The notes: generated from the letters alone by a model not told the origin. A DNA stretch of 64,000 bases from Diphasiastrum complanatum (GCA_029204225.1 CM055094.1:28816107-28880106), one strand, 5' to 3'; counted from the first letter of the stretch, positions 21,201-31,089 are shown. Numbers and translations are program-made.

Positions 21201-24200
21201 ATACTGCCCTCCAAAAATTTCCAGTAAACTTACTGTCCCGGTCGCTGACTATGCCGGAAGGTAGACCGTACAATTTAAATAGCCTGTCCACAAACAACCT
21301 TGCTAACTCTAGAGCTCTAACGGTTGTTTTGGTCGGAATGAAATGAGCCATTTTGGTCAGACGGTCAACTGTGACCCATATAGCGTCATTACCCTTTTGG
21401 GTTTTAGGCAGGCCTACTATAAAATCCATGGAGATACGCTCCCATTTACCAGCTGGTATTTCTAAGGGATGCAACAACCCTCCTGCCTTTAAACGCTCTG
21501 CTTTATTTACTTGACATTTCTGGCAACTGGTCACATACTGGTAAACGTCCTTTTTCATACTGGGCCAGAAAAATTGTCTACGAAGAAGCTCATAGGTCTT
21601 CTGTATGCCTGGGTGTCCCGCACTAGGATTGTCATGACATTCACATAGGACCTGCTGCCTATAATCCTTTGAATTGGGGACACATACTCTATTTCTATAG
21701 AGCAAGTACTTATCCTGAATGGAATATTGTTTCCATTTGAATCCTTGAGTCAACTGACCCTCAACCACTGGGGTTTGCTTGGGTAATACAGGCTCAGAAT
21801 CCTCAACGTCATCTGACGACGTATACTCGGACTCATCATCATCCTCAACGGAAGCTGCCGTATTCTTGGATGAACTGGCACCAGCCCCGGGAACTGGTTC
21901 TGGAGTCTGTAACTGTCTGCTCTGGACTGAGTTCCAGATAATAGAGAAGAATGCATCATGCTGGCATTTCCCTCTCAAGGACTCGAGTAACTCATTACGA
22001 ATCTGAGTAAAACTCAGCTCGTTTATCATAGACATTCTGCTAAGGGCATCTGCTACTGTATTGAATTTTCCACGCCTATATCTGATAGACATGTCAAACT
22101 CTTGCATCAACTCTGCCCAACGAGCTTTCCGACCTCTAAGCTCAGGTTGATTGCAAAGGTATCTGAGACTCTCATGGTCTGTCAGGACCTCAAAGTTGGC
22201 ACCATACAAATAATGCCTCCAAGTCTTAAGGGCATGGACTATAGAAAAGAGTTCCTTTTCATAGGCACTGTACCTAGTCTGAGCTGGCTCGAGTTTTTTA
22301 CTCTCGAACGCAACTGGTCGTCCACCCTGAGTTAGCACAGCACCTACTGCAAAGTCGCTAGCATCTGTTTCGACCACAAATGGCTGATTGGGGTCGACGA
22401 CTTTTAAAACTGGTGCTGTAGCTAAGGCTGTTTTGAGAGCATCAAAGCTCTCCTGTTGTGCGGACTCCCAAATGAACTCCTTTCCCTTCCCCTTAAGAAG
22501 ATTTGTCATAGGAACTGCTATCTGAGCATATTCCTTGACAAATCGTCGGTAATATCCCGCCAAACCAAGAAAGATCTGAAGTTCCAAAATATTTTGAGGT
22601 CTCAGCCAACTGAGTATGGCTTTAACCTTATTTGGGTCCATCTTGATCCCATCTGAAGAGATAATGTGACCCAAATATGCTACTTCTTCAACGAAGAATT
22701 CACACTTGGATTGTTTAGCATAAAGCTTATGCTTTCTGAGTAGTCGAAACACCTTTTTGAGGTGTTTTAGATGCTCCTTCCTCGTTTTGCTGTAGACGAG
22801 GATGTCATCTAAAAATACGACTACAAACTTACCCAAGTATGGTCTGAGGACACTGTTCATCAAGGTCATAAAGGTAGCTGGAGCATTTGTGAGCCCAAAT
22901 GGCATCACCTTAAACTCATAATGACCGTGACGAGTCCTAAAAGCTGTTTTCGAGACATCTTCCGATTTTATACGGACTTGATGATATCCCGATCTGAGGT
23001 CTATTTTGCTGAAAAACTTAGCCCCGTCGAGTTGATCAAACAACTCGTCTGCCCGAGGCATAGGGTATTTATTCTTAATTGTGACTTTATTGAGGGCTCT
23101 GTAATCTACGCAAAGACGCATAGACCCCTCCTTCTTTTTCACCAATAGGACTGGTGAGGCCCATGGTGAACTACTGGTCTGAATTTGGCCTTTCCCAAGA
23201 TAGTCTGTTAACTGCCTAGTTATTTCTTCATCCTCTGTTCGGCTGACCCGATACGGAGGTTTAGAAACGGGTGCTGTACCTGGTACTAGGTTTATTACAT
23301 GATCTACCTCTCTGCTAGGTGGTAAACCATGTGGCAAATCTTCAGGAAAAACATCTTTAAATTTAGACAATAAAGTTTCTAATTTACTGATTTTTTGCTG
23401 AATAGAACTGGAAATAGAAACTTCAGGAATAAACTGAAAGTCACATAAGAATACCTGATGGTCTTCGTCTCCGATTAGCTGACAGAGTTCTGAACTGCAG
23501 ACCATAGGGCTGTTGGGAACATCATGCTCCCCATGCAACTGGATCTCTCGGCCTTTATGCTGAAAGCTGAGGGTGTTCTCCTGATAGTTTCTGTGGAGGG
23601 AAGGTCCTAAACTGTAGAGCCAATCTCTCCCGAGAACAATGTCTGTTCGATCCAGGTGCATTATCTGAAAGTTTATTTCATCTTGGTACCCCTGAATACC
23701 AAGATTTAACTTACTTACCATAGTTTCCCATATTTTTTTATCTTCACCCTTAGCTAATGAAACTATGTACCTATGCTGACTAGGTACTTCTGGTAGTTTA
23801 AGCTTTCTAACCAGGGTGTGGTTGATGAAATTATGGGTTGCCCCATCATCAACCATGACTCTTACTGACTGGTTACCAACTTTCCCATGCATACGTACTA
23901 GGTCATGCGGCCCAAAGCTGAAGGGTCTCGCTAGCATTGCAGAGGTCAGCTAGCAACAGTGTTCATGATCTTCATGATACACTTTGATCTCGGAAGCTGC
24001 CGAGTCACTGGGGAAACGTACAGTCTGAACAAGATGAACTTGTTTTTTATCTTTCTTATCTTTTTTAGTGAAAGGCCCCTTGGGACACTGTCTGACTGTG
24101 TGTCCCTTGCCCATACACACAAAGCACAAACGTTCTTGTTTGGCTTTCTCAAAATCATCTGGTTTTAAGGGCTGTATGAGTGAAGGGCATTTCTGAGGAG

Positions 24201-27200
24201 CTTCACTTTTAAATTTATCTTCTTTCTTTCTTTTTAAAAATTTCTTTTTAAATTGAAAGTCTTTCTGAGAAGGCTGCTCAGAAAGTGGTTGCTGTCTCGC
24301 TCTCTTCCTACCCACTGAATCATCATAGATTTGAGCATATCTGAGAGCTTGCTCAAGGGTAGTAGGCGAGTTTCTCTGGACCTCTACTTTATATTCATCT
24401 TTGAGGCCACGGACTGAGCACTAGGTACTGAATTTGAGATCTGTAAGATTAAAAATTTATCAATTCATGTAGATTGTCAACCAATTAATGTGAGATAGTT
24501 ATGTAACAACTCTTGTCTCTATGTGGCTATTTGCCCTTTTAGATCACCATTGTTATCATCACAGGTCAATATCTTTGAAGCTTTTTGATGTTCTAAGATA
24601 GGCACAGATTGTTCACCGGGAAATTGTATAGGAATTGCAGCAAAAGTAATCTGATTGGATTGCAAAGAATAGGGGGTACATTTAACGATCTTCGCTCACT
24701 GTGCAAGAATATCACCAAGTACTCCCAAATTGAAAGGTACAGGTGGATCTGGAGAAAATGATTGTGCGTCCAATCTTCAAACTTAATGAGAAACAACTGA
24801 ATTTGAAATGAACAGAGCCCTTTGCAGAATCCATACGAAGATCAACATGGACTGAACAGAGCGTCAACATAAGTTAAGATCAACAAGGTATAGCCATTTT
24901 TCCAAAGTAACAACCATCAATTGACCGATTTGGATTACATCATAAACTTAACACCCTCGTATAAATCTGGATCAAGATATGAGTTGGATTGAAAGATTGA
25001 CAGCCTCAAAGTAGTTTTGTACTCATGAATAAGAGTTACTCACTTGTTATTTTTCCATAAGACAGGATCTACAAAACATACAAGTTTCTCTCCCTTCTTG
25101 GGGATGAATGCCCCTTCACTAGAGACCACTAGAGCTGGTACCTTACTTTCTTGAAGCAAACTCTTTTCTGAAAATTGATAGAAGATAAGACTTCTCCAAC
25201 ATACATCATAATATGAATGATAGTAGGCTCCGTAGCAAAGCCCTCTAAGGAAAGACTCTTACTACTGACATTTCTTGCCATTTTTTCAGCTTCATGGAGA
25301 GAAAGCTTCAGATTTGGTAGTGGATAATCTTTTGCGAGATCTCTTAGAGAGCAACACAAAGATAATAAAAGATGTAGAGGGTACAATCGAACAGAAGTTG
25401 CTTGACAAAGTTGTCCTCCTTGAAAATTCAATGCCACATGGGAGAGGAGCAGGGAAAGGTCGCTCGAAGGCACATCAAAGAAGTCTTGGCAAGCGTTCTT
25501 ACAAACACTTATCGTCACGACAACATCGTAAATTGGGTTCTTTTGCAATTGCAGAAAAGTATCAAAAGTAAGAGCCTAATTGTTTGTATGCTAGCTTCTG
25601 TTATGTTTGACCAATTGTTCTCTTTGTTTAGGTCTCATGTTTCACCAGGGAAGGTTTTAGATATATTACTTTGCTTTTCAATTGGTCGTTTGTGGTCATG
25701 TACCAGGCTATTATCCAAGTGTCCCAGTTGACAAATTTAGATCTCTTAGTTTGTTGCCTAATGGGGAATCAATAGAGTGGCATGTGGGTATATGTGAAGA
25801 CTAATATATGAAACATGATTCCAAGAAATCCCGTGTCACTTTTCCTTGTAGGTATGACCTTTATATTGAGCTGAATGAACTGTGGACAGATTATACCAAG
25901 AGACTTTTGAAGGATTGCAGGCAAGCTGATTGATCTGTTTATTCTAGTATGTATCATAAGCATCTGCCTTCTTGTCTGTTTATTTTGCAAACTGTTTATG
26001 AAAGTGTTTCTTCGCACTATGTTGCTGCAGTGACATGATGATCCAATCACGCCTTCTTGCTGCAGACCTTCATGGAGCTATCATGGAAGGTGGGTTACAG
26101 TGGCTTTGTTCTCTCTGTGACAGTTAATTTCTATGAAGCAGTCCTGATGATTTTAGATTGGCAAGTAAATCAGTGGTTAGTGGCTGATGTTCTAGTAAAT
26201 TTTTAGGGTATAGGCTTGATGGGTATTTTAAGAAAATTACTTGCGGAGTCAACATTCTAGTCCTTGGTATAATGACCAGGTAAATGGAGATCATACGTGA
26301 TCATAGTATTCACCAGATTCCTTGAGCTGATCCCCCTCTGGAGATCCAACATGTTTCGCAAATCCCAATGACAAATAAGCACAAGAAGCTAGCAGCTCTC
26401 CACTCAATTATAAGCTCCCTTCAAGAGCTTCCCCTCAACCTGAGACCTGAACTTCCTCTGGCCTGATTGAAGGCAACAAACACCTATGTCCCACACCATG
26501 TGTGCTCAGCCTCAAGGATGACGGTGCTTGGCCGATTAGCTCCACATCTGGGTGGTGGCATGTCGCATCCATTGGAAATTCCTAATAGGAAGCGAAAAAG
26601 TTTTTACATTGATTTTTTCTTTGGTCTTTCAAAAATTAATTGTGAAAATGATGCTATCCAATTGTTGGTAGATCCCTTGGTGCAGATGGCAACAATTCCT
26701 TCAACGACAAATTGTGTAAAGGCATCAGAGTTAGCCCAAATGTTTGCTGAGTTGTTATTCAAACTTAGGTTTACCTTATGTGATGTAATGGGTGGTTACG
26801 TTCCGGGAACATGTCCGGACTTACTTTTCTTAGAATTTGGAGAGTACACTGAGTTTTATCTGAATGAATCATCTAGAGTCTGACGGTTGAGTGGAAAGGA
26901 CTAATTGGACACTTACAATAGGTATACATGTCATGGCCCTTTTATGCTAATATATGGGTTCTAGTGGAGATTACGTTTCAAGGTTAAAACAAGGAGATAA
27001 AGTTCTAGTATGTGGCTGATTTTTTGCATGATATGCAGACATTGATAGAACTTTGAAAGGGAAATTGTTCAAGTTCGTAGGATGTTCTTTGTGAGTCATT
27101 GCAGACTCTTAAAATAAATGAAAGGAGCCAGTGACGTGGCCTACAAGCTGGAAAAACAAAAGACAATGAAACTATATCTAGCTTTTATGCCAATAGACTT

Positions 27201-28751
27201 AAGGGAAGTCTACAAGAAAGGATATCCTTCCTTATAAGGACGAGCTAGTACATACTAAGGACATTTCATTCATAGTCCCTTAGCGAATGTCATTTATAGT
27301 TCCTTAGCATGTTATGTTATAGTTCCTTAATTGAATGAGAAGGTTGCAGAGCAGAGAGAAGGCTTTAAAAAATTCTATGAGTTTGAGTGCTTAGAGGTGG
27401 ATAGCATTCAAAAGATCATCTTTTGGAGAGTGTTGAAAACTTCCAAAGAGATTTCCTTGACTCCATTTTTGAGGACATAAAAGGGATGAAGCACTTGTCA
27501 CCTTTGGCCTTGGGCGGTGGCTATGTAAGAAATAGCCTGGGATCGTTTGTGTGCTGAGTGCATCTTGAAGTCATGCAAGAGCTAGGAGATCATGCAGGCT
27601 AGAGGAGGAATACTCTTATGGGATGGATCATGGTGATATAGGAGGGAATTATCATGATGCTGGGTAGACTTCCAAGTTCGGGGTGGAGCATTTGCTTCCT
27701 CTTCAATTGGGAGATGAGTCCGAGGCCCACAATCTAGTGACTTTTAGGGTGCTCAGGTAGATGTTGTCAGGTCACATTTTACAACCCTGTGAGCTCTTAC
27801 AAGTGACAACTGCCTTGTGAATTTGAGGGCTCAAATATGCTTTTTGGTCCCCATCTAGGATTTTGTGAAGGCATTGTAACAACATTGTGTTCATGTTTTT
27901 GCTCAATTACTGCACCTAATGGGACTTTTAGAATATGATTTAAGTTTATGGAAGGAGTGGAATGTTACACTGTAAGCTCGAAGGTTTTATGCCCAATCTA
28001 CTTTGTAACATATCAAGTTAAGAGCAGCAATTCTGTAAAATAACAGTGGATTTATTGCACAAGAGTGGTAGACAGAAAAGTTTTTAGCCTGGCACAGCCT
28101 TGTGAAAGCCCACAAGGGGCAAAAATGTGAAAACCAATGCACCATGGCTGATGATAGTGAAACTTTTTGCATTGCAGCATTGAGTCGACTTTTTTGGATA
28201 AAATATTTGCTTTTCATGCTTTTTGGGTTTGATCACTTCTGATGCTAATGGTACCTTCGGTCTCAATGTGTCTGATCTATTTTCTGCTTGCAGTTTTAGA
28301 TTCAAAGATTGTTAGCTTCATTGGGGTGCAAGGTATTATGATCAGGGAAACAGAGAACACTTTTGGCATTATAACTTCAAATGACCAGCTCAAAGGTTTC
28401 TATCTCTGTTTACATGATTTACTGGTTGATTTCGCTTAAATCCTTGTGCATATTTAGGAACCGATATTCGCTTTTTGTGACCGCTGTCTAGTTGGCGATC
28501 AACGCAGGAGGTTTCATTTTACTTGTGTACTCATGTAGCTCGATTTTGCATTTCATGCCCAATGGTCAAGTCTAGTCTGCTAATACTGCCATCATTACAT
28601 TCATTACTCTGCAGTGATTCCAAAATCTGGATCAATATTTCTGCTTCAGCTTGAGAATCTGCGTGTGATGCTTATTGGCAACAACCTACACTCCCGTAGT
28701 CTACTGCCTAGCAGTAGAGCACAAAAATTAAAGGCAACAGTCGAGCTATAA
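9297..28751 (+). CDS. POP4: Ribonuclease P/MRP protein subunit Pop4/Rpp29 (7 coding exons)
   Basis: Rpp29/Pop4 is a conserved protein subunit of nuclear RNase P and RNase MRP, which process tRNA 5' leaders and pre-rRNA. Inferred coding exons: 9297-9412, 9541-9622, 25290-25567, 25852-25920, 26031-26089, 28294-28395 and 28615-28751, totalling 843 nt with matching phases, hence 280 residues plus stop. Residues 1-38 ([14 protein letters not shown]) form a charged helix. Residues about 118-152 are Arg/Lys/His-rich ([25 protein letters not shown]). The UPF0086/Rpp29 fold covers about 160-265: [63 protein letters not shown]. The ATG at 9297 is the first start followed by an open exon. No stop or frameshift was found. 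All junctions are GT-AG except intron 4 (GC-AG). Intron 2 is 15.7 kb and full of retrotransposons. Family assignment is confident; splice sites are by eye. Confidence 0.9.
10431..10882 (+). repeat. Gypsy A 5' LTR
   Basis: About 452 bp, starting TGTTAGAGCCC and ending GTTGGTGACA just before the primer binding site. No second copy remains in the window, so the limits rest on TG...CA ends and the adjacent PBS. Confidence 0.65.
10886..10898 (+). other. Primer binding site of gypsy A (initiator Met-tRNA type)
   Basis: TGGTATTAGAGCC differs at one base from the usual plant iMet PBS, TGGTATCAGAGCC. It sits 3 bp after the LTR end. Confidence 0.8.
11640..12600 (+). pseudogene. Gypsy A gag and protease remnant
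   Basis: Readable pieces on the + strand: [19 protein letters not shown] (gag C-terminal helix, about 11662-11720), [20 protein letters not shown] followed after a +1 shift by [13 protein letters not shown] (zinc knuckle, about 11860-11965), then an acidic stretch [18 protein letters not shown] (about 12005-12060). The retropepsin region appears as [14 protein letters not shown] (about 12197-12240; expected DSG/DTG, here DTS) and FDIVLGKWW (about 12417-12445). Several stops (for example about 12285 and 12575) and shifts break it. The reading is cut at 12618 by the nested LTR element and resumes as RT at about 17640. Confidence 0.75.
12619..13093 (-). repeat. LARD-like element 3' LTR, shorter copy
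   Basis: About 475 bp, roughly 97% identical by eye to 17005-17479. The homology stops at about 13093: the 87 bp that complete the other LTR (17480-17566) are missing here. A TATAAATA box reads on the - strand at 12957-12964. Confidence 0.85.
13094..15357 (-). pseudogene. Acidic, Asp/Glu/Gln/Tyr-rich ORF of the LARD-like element (unrecognised), decayed
   Basis: The first start is at about 15357 ([17 protein letters not shown]). After a frameshift near 15238 the same character continues ([47 protein letters not shown]) to about 14763. Further pieces lie at 14435-14760, 13931-14323 ([38 protein letters not shown]), 13516-13704 and 13098-13301. They suggest one original reading frame of roughly 700 codons, very acidic at its N-terminus and more neutral later. 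I see no zinc knuckle, protease or polymerase motif and recognise no family. It could be a gag-like or regulatory protein specific to this element. Confidence 0.55.
15358..16987 (-). other. Leader region of the LARD-like element
   Basis: About 1.6 kb between the ORF start and the PBS. It contains an A-tract (read on the - strand) at about 15480-15494, a purine-rich block on the + strand at about 16080-16210 (AAGGAAGGAGGAGG type) and a run of 10 G at about 16309-16319. Open stretches here are low-complexity and not credible genes. Confidence 0.5.
16988..17000 (-). other. Primer binding site of the LARD-like element (initiator Met-tRNA type)
   Basis: TGGTATCAGAGCA on the - strand, 4 bp from the LTR end at 17005. 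This is the usual plant iMet PBS. Confidence 0.9.
17005..17566 (-). repeat. LARD-like element 5' LTR, complete copy
   Basis: 562 bp. On the + strand it starts TGTCATGTGCC and ends GCACATGACA. A TATAAATA box reads on the - strand at 17343-17350, a likely promoter for the element. Confidence 0.9.
17640..20060 (+). pseudogene. Gypsy A RT, RNase H and integrase remnant
   Basis: Continuation of gypsy A after the nested insertion. [22 protein letters not shown] (17717-17940), then CVDYRRLN-like and [16 protein letters not shown] (about 17950-18045), [13 protein letters not shown] (about 18205-18245; the usual (F/Y)xDD box reads IDD here) and LGHVV. RNase [19 protein letters not shown] (about 18645-18700; the usual TDAS reads TNAS). 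Integrase: [17 protein letters not shown] (19045-19097), [20 protein letters not shown] (about 19155-19215), FVVGLPRI, then [22 protein letters not shown] (about 19630-19700), and the C-terminal [23 protein letters not shown] (to 19977). At least five frameshifts and several stops. No chromodomain was seen. Confidence 0.85.
20096..20359 (-). repeat. Gypsy B 3' LTR (candidate limits)
   Basis: On the - strand it starts TGTTACGAGC directly after the polypurine tract and ends CTCACA at 20096. The outer end is inferred from TG...CA and from gypsy A coding-like sequence beyond it; there is no second copy to compare. Confidence 0.5.
20360..20374 (-). other. Polypurine tract of gypsy B
   Basis: CTTAAGGGGGAGGGAG on the - strand, immediately upstream of the LTR start TGTTACG. 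Such tracts prime plus-strand DNA synthesis. Confidence 0.8.
20371..20751 (-). CDS. Gypsy B integrase C-terminus with chromodomain (after an in-frame TGA)
   Basis: It continues in the same frame as the large pol ORF, separated only by TGA at 20752-20754. It holds the integrase C-terminal module ([27 protein letters not shown]) and then a chromodomain-like segment ([32 protein letters not shown], about residues 73-108 of this piece). Chromodomains of this integrase class are known to bind modified histones and steer insertion to heterochromatin. The TGA could derive from a CGA codon by C-to-T change. Without readthrough the pol protein would lack this targeting module. Confidence 0.85.
   Translation of the reverse strand: MCAKLSPTYGGPFTISRRLGEVTYELELPHSSKVFPVFHVSQLQKALTRSDNLVGDSVLVLPLDPQQPPHEPEEILDSRETQTRHTLYREYLVKWNDQPVENATWERGSVLRKIFPDFVLEDQDGS
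20752..23937 (-). CDS. Gypsy B pol: protease, reverse transcriptase, RNase H, integrase (1061 aa)
   Basis: Open for 1061 codons. Protease: [12 protein letters not shown] (catalytic Asp30; DDG rather than the usual DSG/DTG) and IVLGRDWL (100-107). [20 protein letters not shown] (277-294), [10 protein letters not shown] (311-320), FGLTNAP (347-353) and FLDD (375-378). RNase H: TDAS (524-527), E560, TDHES (586-590) and VADALSR (628-634). An acidic insert follows at about 695-717 ([17 protein letters not shown]). Integrase: His768, His775, Cys805, Cys808 zinc motif; catalytic Asp838, Asp899 and Glu935. All key RT, RNase H and integrase residues are present. It is in frame with gag upstream and with the chromodomain piece downstream, so one Gag-Pol frame is likely, broken by a TAG and a TGA. 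Confidence 0.95.
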   Translation of the reverse strand: MLARPFSFGPHDLVRMHGKVGNQSVRVMVDDGATHNFINHTLVRKLKLPEVPSQHRYIVSLAKGEDKKIWETMVSKLNLGIQGYQDEINFQIMHLDRTDIVLGRDWLYSLGPSLHRNYQENTLSFQHKGREIQLHGEHDVPNSPMVCSSELCQLIGDEDHQVFLCDFQFIPEVSISSSIQQKISKLETLLSKFKDVFPEDLPHGLPPSREVDHVINLVPGTAPVSKPPYRVSRTEDEEITRQLTDYLGKGQIQTSSSPWASPVLLVKKKEGSMRLCVDYRALNKVTIKNKYPMPRADELFDQLDGAKFFSKIDLRSGYHQVRIKSEDVSKTAFRTRHGHYEFKVMPFGLTNAPATFMTLMNSVLRPYLGKFVVVFLDDILVYSKTRKEHLKHLKKVFRLLRKHKLYAKQSKCEFFVEEVAYLGHIISSDGIKMDPNKVKAILSWLRPQNILELQIFLGLAGYYRRFVKEYAQIAVPMTNLLKGKGKEFIWESAQQESFDALKTALATAPVLKVVDPNQPFVVETDASDFAVGAVLTQGGRPVAFESKKLEPAQTRYSAYEKELFSIVHALKTWRHYLYGANFEVLTDHESLRYLCNQPELRGRKARWAELMQEFDMSIRYRRGKFNTVADALSRMSMINELSFTQIRNELLESLRGKCQHDAFFSIIWNSVQSRQLQTPEPVPGAGASSSKNTAASVEDDDESEYTSSDDVEDSEPVLPKQTPVVEGQLTQGFKWKQYSIQDKYLLYRNRVCVPNSKDYRQQVLCECHDNPSAGHPGIQKTYELLRRQFFWPSMKKDVYQYVTSCQKCQVNKAERLKAGGLLHPLEIPAGKWERISMDFIVGLPKTQKGNDAIWVTVDRLTKMAHFIPTKTTVRALELARLFVDRLFKLYGLPSGIVSDRDSKFTGNFWRAVFHHLHTKLNMSTTDHPQTDGQTERVNQVLEDMLRAYVSKKQTNWEEYLSILEFAYKSTKHSATGYSPFMLMYGFQPRSPTAVGFKQEKVEAARNFLEDLNQMIEHAKRSIRQSQDRARHYADPHRRDLQFSTGEKVYLRVPVDSKTLKS
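23950..24425 (-). pseudogene. Gypsy B gag, C-terminal part with zinc knuckle
   Basis: Reads from about 24420 ([35 protein letters not shown]) to a TAG at 23950. It contains a Lys-rich block ([15 protein letters not shown]) and the CCHC knuckle [14 protein letters not shown]. It is in the same frame as pol, so the TAG (possibly from CAG) separates gag and pol. The N-terminal half is absent because the element is truncated at about 24425. Gag would form the virus-like particle and bind RNA. Confidence 0.85.
24426..25289. other. Intron sequence, nothing recognised
   Basis: Non-repetitive-looking DNA between the truncated gypsy B gag and POP4 exon 3. Open stretches on the - strand (24593-24796, 25129-25548) lack motifs; the latter overlaps POP4 exon 3 antisense. 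Confidence 0.5.
25921..26030 (+). other. POP4 intron 4, GC-AG type
   Basis: The donor reads CAG|GCAAGC and the acceptor TTGCTGCAG|TGAC. Only this donor keeps the frame [13 protein letters not shown] across the junction. Good matches flanking the GC are typical of this minor donor class. Confidence 0.8.
26467..27150 (+). pseudogene. Decayed gypsy integrase fragment in POP4 intron 5
   Basis: The core reads [23 protein letters not shown] (about 26568-26636), [23 protein letters not shown] and [16 protein letters not shown] (to about 26768). These correspond to HPLEIP...[25 protein letters not shown] and ASELA.LF in intact gypsy integrases such as gypsy [11 protein letters not shown] (about 26935-26960) and [10 protein letters not shown] (about 27138) follow after shifts. 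The second catalytic block is lost. It has the same orientation as POP4. No LTRs were found. Confidence 0.75.
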
Positions 28752-29715
28752 TGATGGCATTTTACTTTTTACGTGTCCAGTCAAAGCTCTGATAGGACTT
28801 GAAACTCCCATTGTAAGGTCTTGCTTTCATCTCCTCTACAGTTGGTGCAAATTTGAGCTTAGTGAACACACAGTGTATGTTCATAAAACTTATACACTGT
28901 CAAGTGGGTTATCAATTTTGTAACAAGATTCCACTATGGTATAATTTTGCAGGGAGATTTTGCTCACCTTCATGCAACTTTTAGGTGATTAAGCAATCAT
29001 GCTGATGCTTTGTCTTAAGAGCTTTTAATCTTTCTACTATGATTTTTGATGCAACACAAATATCAATATTTGGAGAAATTTTAATTTTGAACTTGTTCGA
29101 CTATACACGATCCATAGATGCACGTTCTGATCTGGAACGAAATTCAGATTTGGGTTAGGGTTTTAAGAATTGTTGTTTTTTTCTTTTTTTTTTATGAATT
29201 TTGTGGGGATTATATAGGTGTTAAATCAAATAGTAAAGCTAGAGCAATAAAGTTAAGTAGGCTGTCAGGTGTTTTAGGTACAATGTGGTCCAGTTTTGGG
29301 CTGTTAAGTGCGATCTTATTGATATATAATAATTATTACTGATGTGAAAGAAATCAAGTATTTTGTTAGTTGTGATTTACTCATTTCTATCTTGGTTGAG
29401 GGATGGTTTGGGATTCAGGGTGAAACGACAACTACAACATGAATGAGCTCTAAACCTAATCTGTACTGAACCAAACACACCTAATGAACTGTACTGAACC
29501 ATAACAAACCCTACCAAACTATATCAAACCATATTGAATGACTGACCGTATGAGCTGAGACTCAACACTGAAAGAAGTTAGGACTCTAAACAATGACATT
29601 TCATTGTTAACGTGTCAAATTCAGATATGAAGCAATGATGCATGTTGAAGGAGTGATACAAAGCAATATTGCAGGGCCAATACAAATCAATAATGGGCCA
29701 TAGCAAACCATATTG

Positions 29716-29718
<3 letters not shown>
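28752..29718 (+). other. POP4 3' region; no further gene seen
   Basis: Sequence after the POP4 stop (TAA at 28749-28751). It probably includes the 3' untranslated region; an AATAAA hexamer occurs near 29249. From 29450 to 29560 there are short repeated pieces (TGTACTGAACC, AACCATATTGAA). No coding motif. Confidence 0.4.

Positions 29719-29782
<64 letters not shown>
29719..29782. repeat. (CT)n microsatellite
   Basis: About 32 CT units, uninterrupted. Confidence 0.95.
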
Positions 29783-29785
<3 letters not shown>

Positions 29786-29940
29786 GCGATCTGCTGGGTG
29801 CTATTGGTGTTGCTGCTGTGATCTGCTGGGTGCTGTTGGTGCTGCTGCTGTGATCTGCCTGCTGGGTGCTATTGGTGCTGCTGCTGTGATCTGCTGGGTG
29901 CTGTTGGTGCTGCTGCTGTGATCTGCCTGCTGCTGCGTCT
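29786..29940. repeat. Minisatellite of GCTGGGTGCTNTTGGTG units
   Basis: Four to five copies of a unit of about 30-36 bp (GATCTGCTGGGTGCTGTTGG followed by TGCTGCTGCTGT), some with an extra CTGC. The Gln/Ala/Ser repeat encoded on the - strand is a by-product of this array. Confidence 0.85.
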
Positions 29941-30084
29941 GGCTGCTCCACTGGCACTGATGGTGTTTCGCTGATGGGCGCGGGCTACTGTCCACTGATG
30001 GCTGCTAGGCGCTGTGATCTCCATTGCTTTCATGCTATCTGCCCTGCTCCTCTGATTTGTGGATTTACTTTCTACGTATAATGC

Positions 30085-30300
30085 CTCACCGTAAAGGGGC
30101 TCCCTTAATCAACTATCTATTTCTGATTCCAACACTGCTTCATCTTCTTCATTTGCTTCACCTTCTTCCATTTCAGACCCACCTCCTTCTGTGCCAGTGG
30201 CAATTCCTGTCTCTCCGTCAGACCCTATTCTTGTTAATAGTGACTCCGCTGTAGCCCTTCCTTTGACCCCTGATAATCCAGAAGCATCTTTGCCTTTATG
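30085..30300 (+). other. Ser/Pro-rich open stretch, possible hAT transposase N-terminus
   Basis: Frame from about 30122 to a stop at 30300: SDSNTASSSSFASPSSISDP, then PPPSVPVAIPVSPSDPILV. Ser/Pro-rich starts are common in plant hAT transposases, and a hAT C-terminus lies 0.8 kb downstream on the same strand, but no BED zinc finger is visible between them. The assignment is a guess. Confidence 0.25.
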
Positions 30301-30538
30301 ATCTCTGTCATTTGTGCAGATCAACTACGTTCATATGAATATCTTAACAGCCCTTATCTTGCAAACTACCAGAACCAAATAATAAGAAAATAAGCATAAG
30401 AATTACATAATGAAAATAGGAATGAGGATTAAGCCATAAATGTAAATTACACATCCATTAAAGAGTTGTGCATTCGCTGTACGCATGATACATGAGAAAA
30501 AAATGCATGTCTAATCAGATAGTACTGAAAGTAAATGC

Positions 30539-30959
30539 CTAGGGTGAGAAGTCATCGTCTGAGGCTAAGCGGGAACTTTCTTTGACATCTGGCGAGGGGA
30601 CCACTAGGTGTTCAGGCCTACGCCTACCTCTACCTCTAGCAGACACTCCTGCCTCGGCAAGATCCGATGCCTGATCCTCTAGGTCTACCCCTACTCCTGC
30701 CCCTAGGTCTGGGTCGTGCAGTGGATGTGTTGACATGTTTTACTGGCTCCCGATCTGGCCTCACATACAAGTCAGCTAGGCTCAGCCTAGTGCTAGATCT
30801 AACAGTAGTCCTAGCCTCGTACATTGTGAGTGGTCCTTCATCAAAGCACCCTCCGTGCTCAACTCGGTTTGGGGTCTCTACATTTTGATAAGCGAGTTGT
30901 ATACCAGGAGGGGCAGGAGAATTGTATGTGAAGTCAAAGCCTACACTCCTCCTGCCCAT
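30539..30959 (-). other. Unrecognised open frames with Arg-Gly-rich C-terminus
   Basis: A 107-residue stretch (30636-30959: MGRRSVGFDFTYNSPAPP, DEGPLTMYEARTTVRSST) ends in an RPRGRSRGRPRG block. A shifted frame continues it to 30539 with RGRGRRRPEHL and a terminal SSRLASDDDFSP. The Arg/Gly/Pro block is AT-hook-like. It is antisense to the hAT remnant orientation. It may be part of a second transposon copy; no family is recognised. Confidence 0.3.
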
Positions 30960-31089
30960 GGTCTACATCCTTTGATGGGCTTGTAAATTGATCCTCCTAT
31001 ACGTGGAGGACACAAGGTCAGGACATGCAAAAAGCAAGCACATTCATAAAGCCAATAAGCAATACAAAATGTTGAATGTTCAAGACCAA

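Larger units (their letters stand above)
20096..24425 (-). mobile_element. Gypsy element B, a chromovirus; well preserved but 5'-truncated
   Basis: From the 3' end: LTR-like segment 20096-20359, polypurine tract, integrase with C-terminal chromodomain, RNase H, RT, protease and the C-terminal part of gag, ending abruptly at about 24425. The 5' LTR, PBS and N-terminal gag are missing. Across about 4 kb of coding sequence I see only two in-frame stops and no frameshift, so this is the youngest-looking coding element here. It lies against the truncated end of gypsy A. Confidence 0.85.
9623..25289 (+). other. POP4 intron 2, 15.7 kb, filled with nested retrotransposons
   Basis: It starts at GTAATG after exon 2 (CAATTGCAG) and ends at CATTTTTTCAG before exon 3. 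It is in phase 0. Contents in order: unique sequence 9623-10430; gypsy A (+) 10431-about 20095, itself split by a - strand LTR element at 12619-17566; gypsy B (-) about 20096-24425; unrecognised sequence 24426-25289. The other POP4 introns are 128, 284, 110, 2204 and 219 bp. Confidence 0.85.

Noticed and set aside
25129-25548. 139-codon - strand open frame
   Set aside because: Antisense to POP4 exon 3, whose + strand translation matches Rpp29 and splices in phase.
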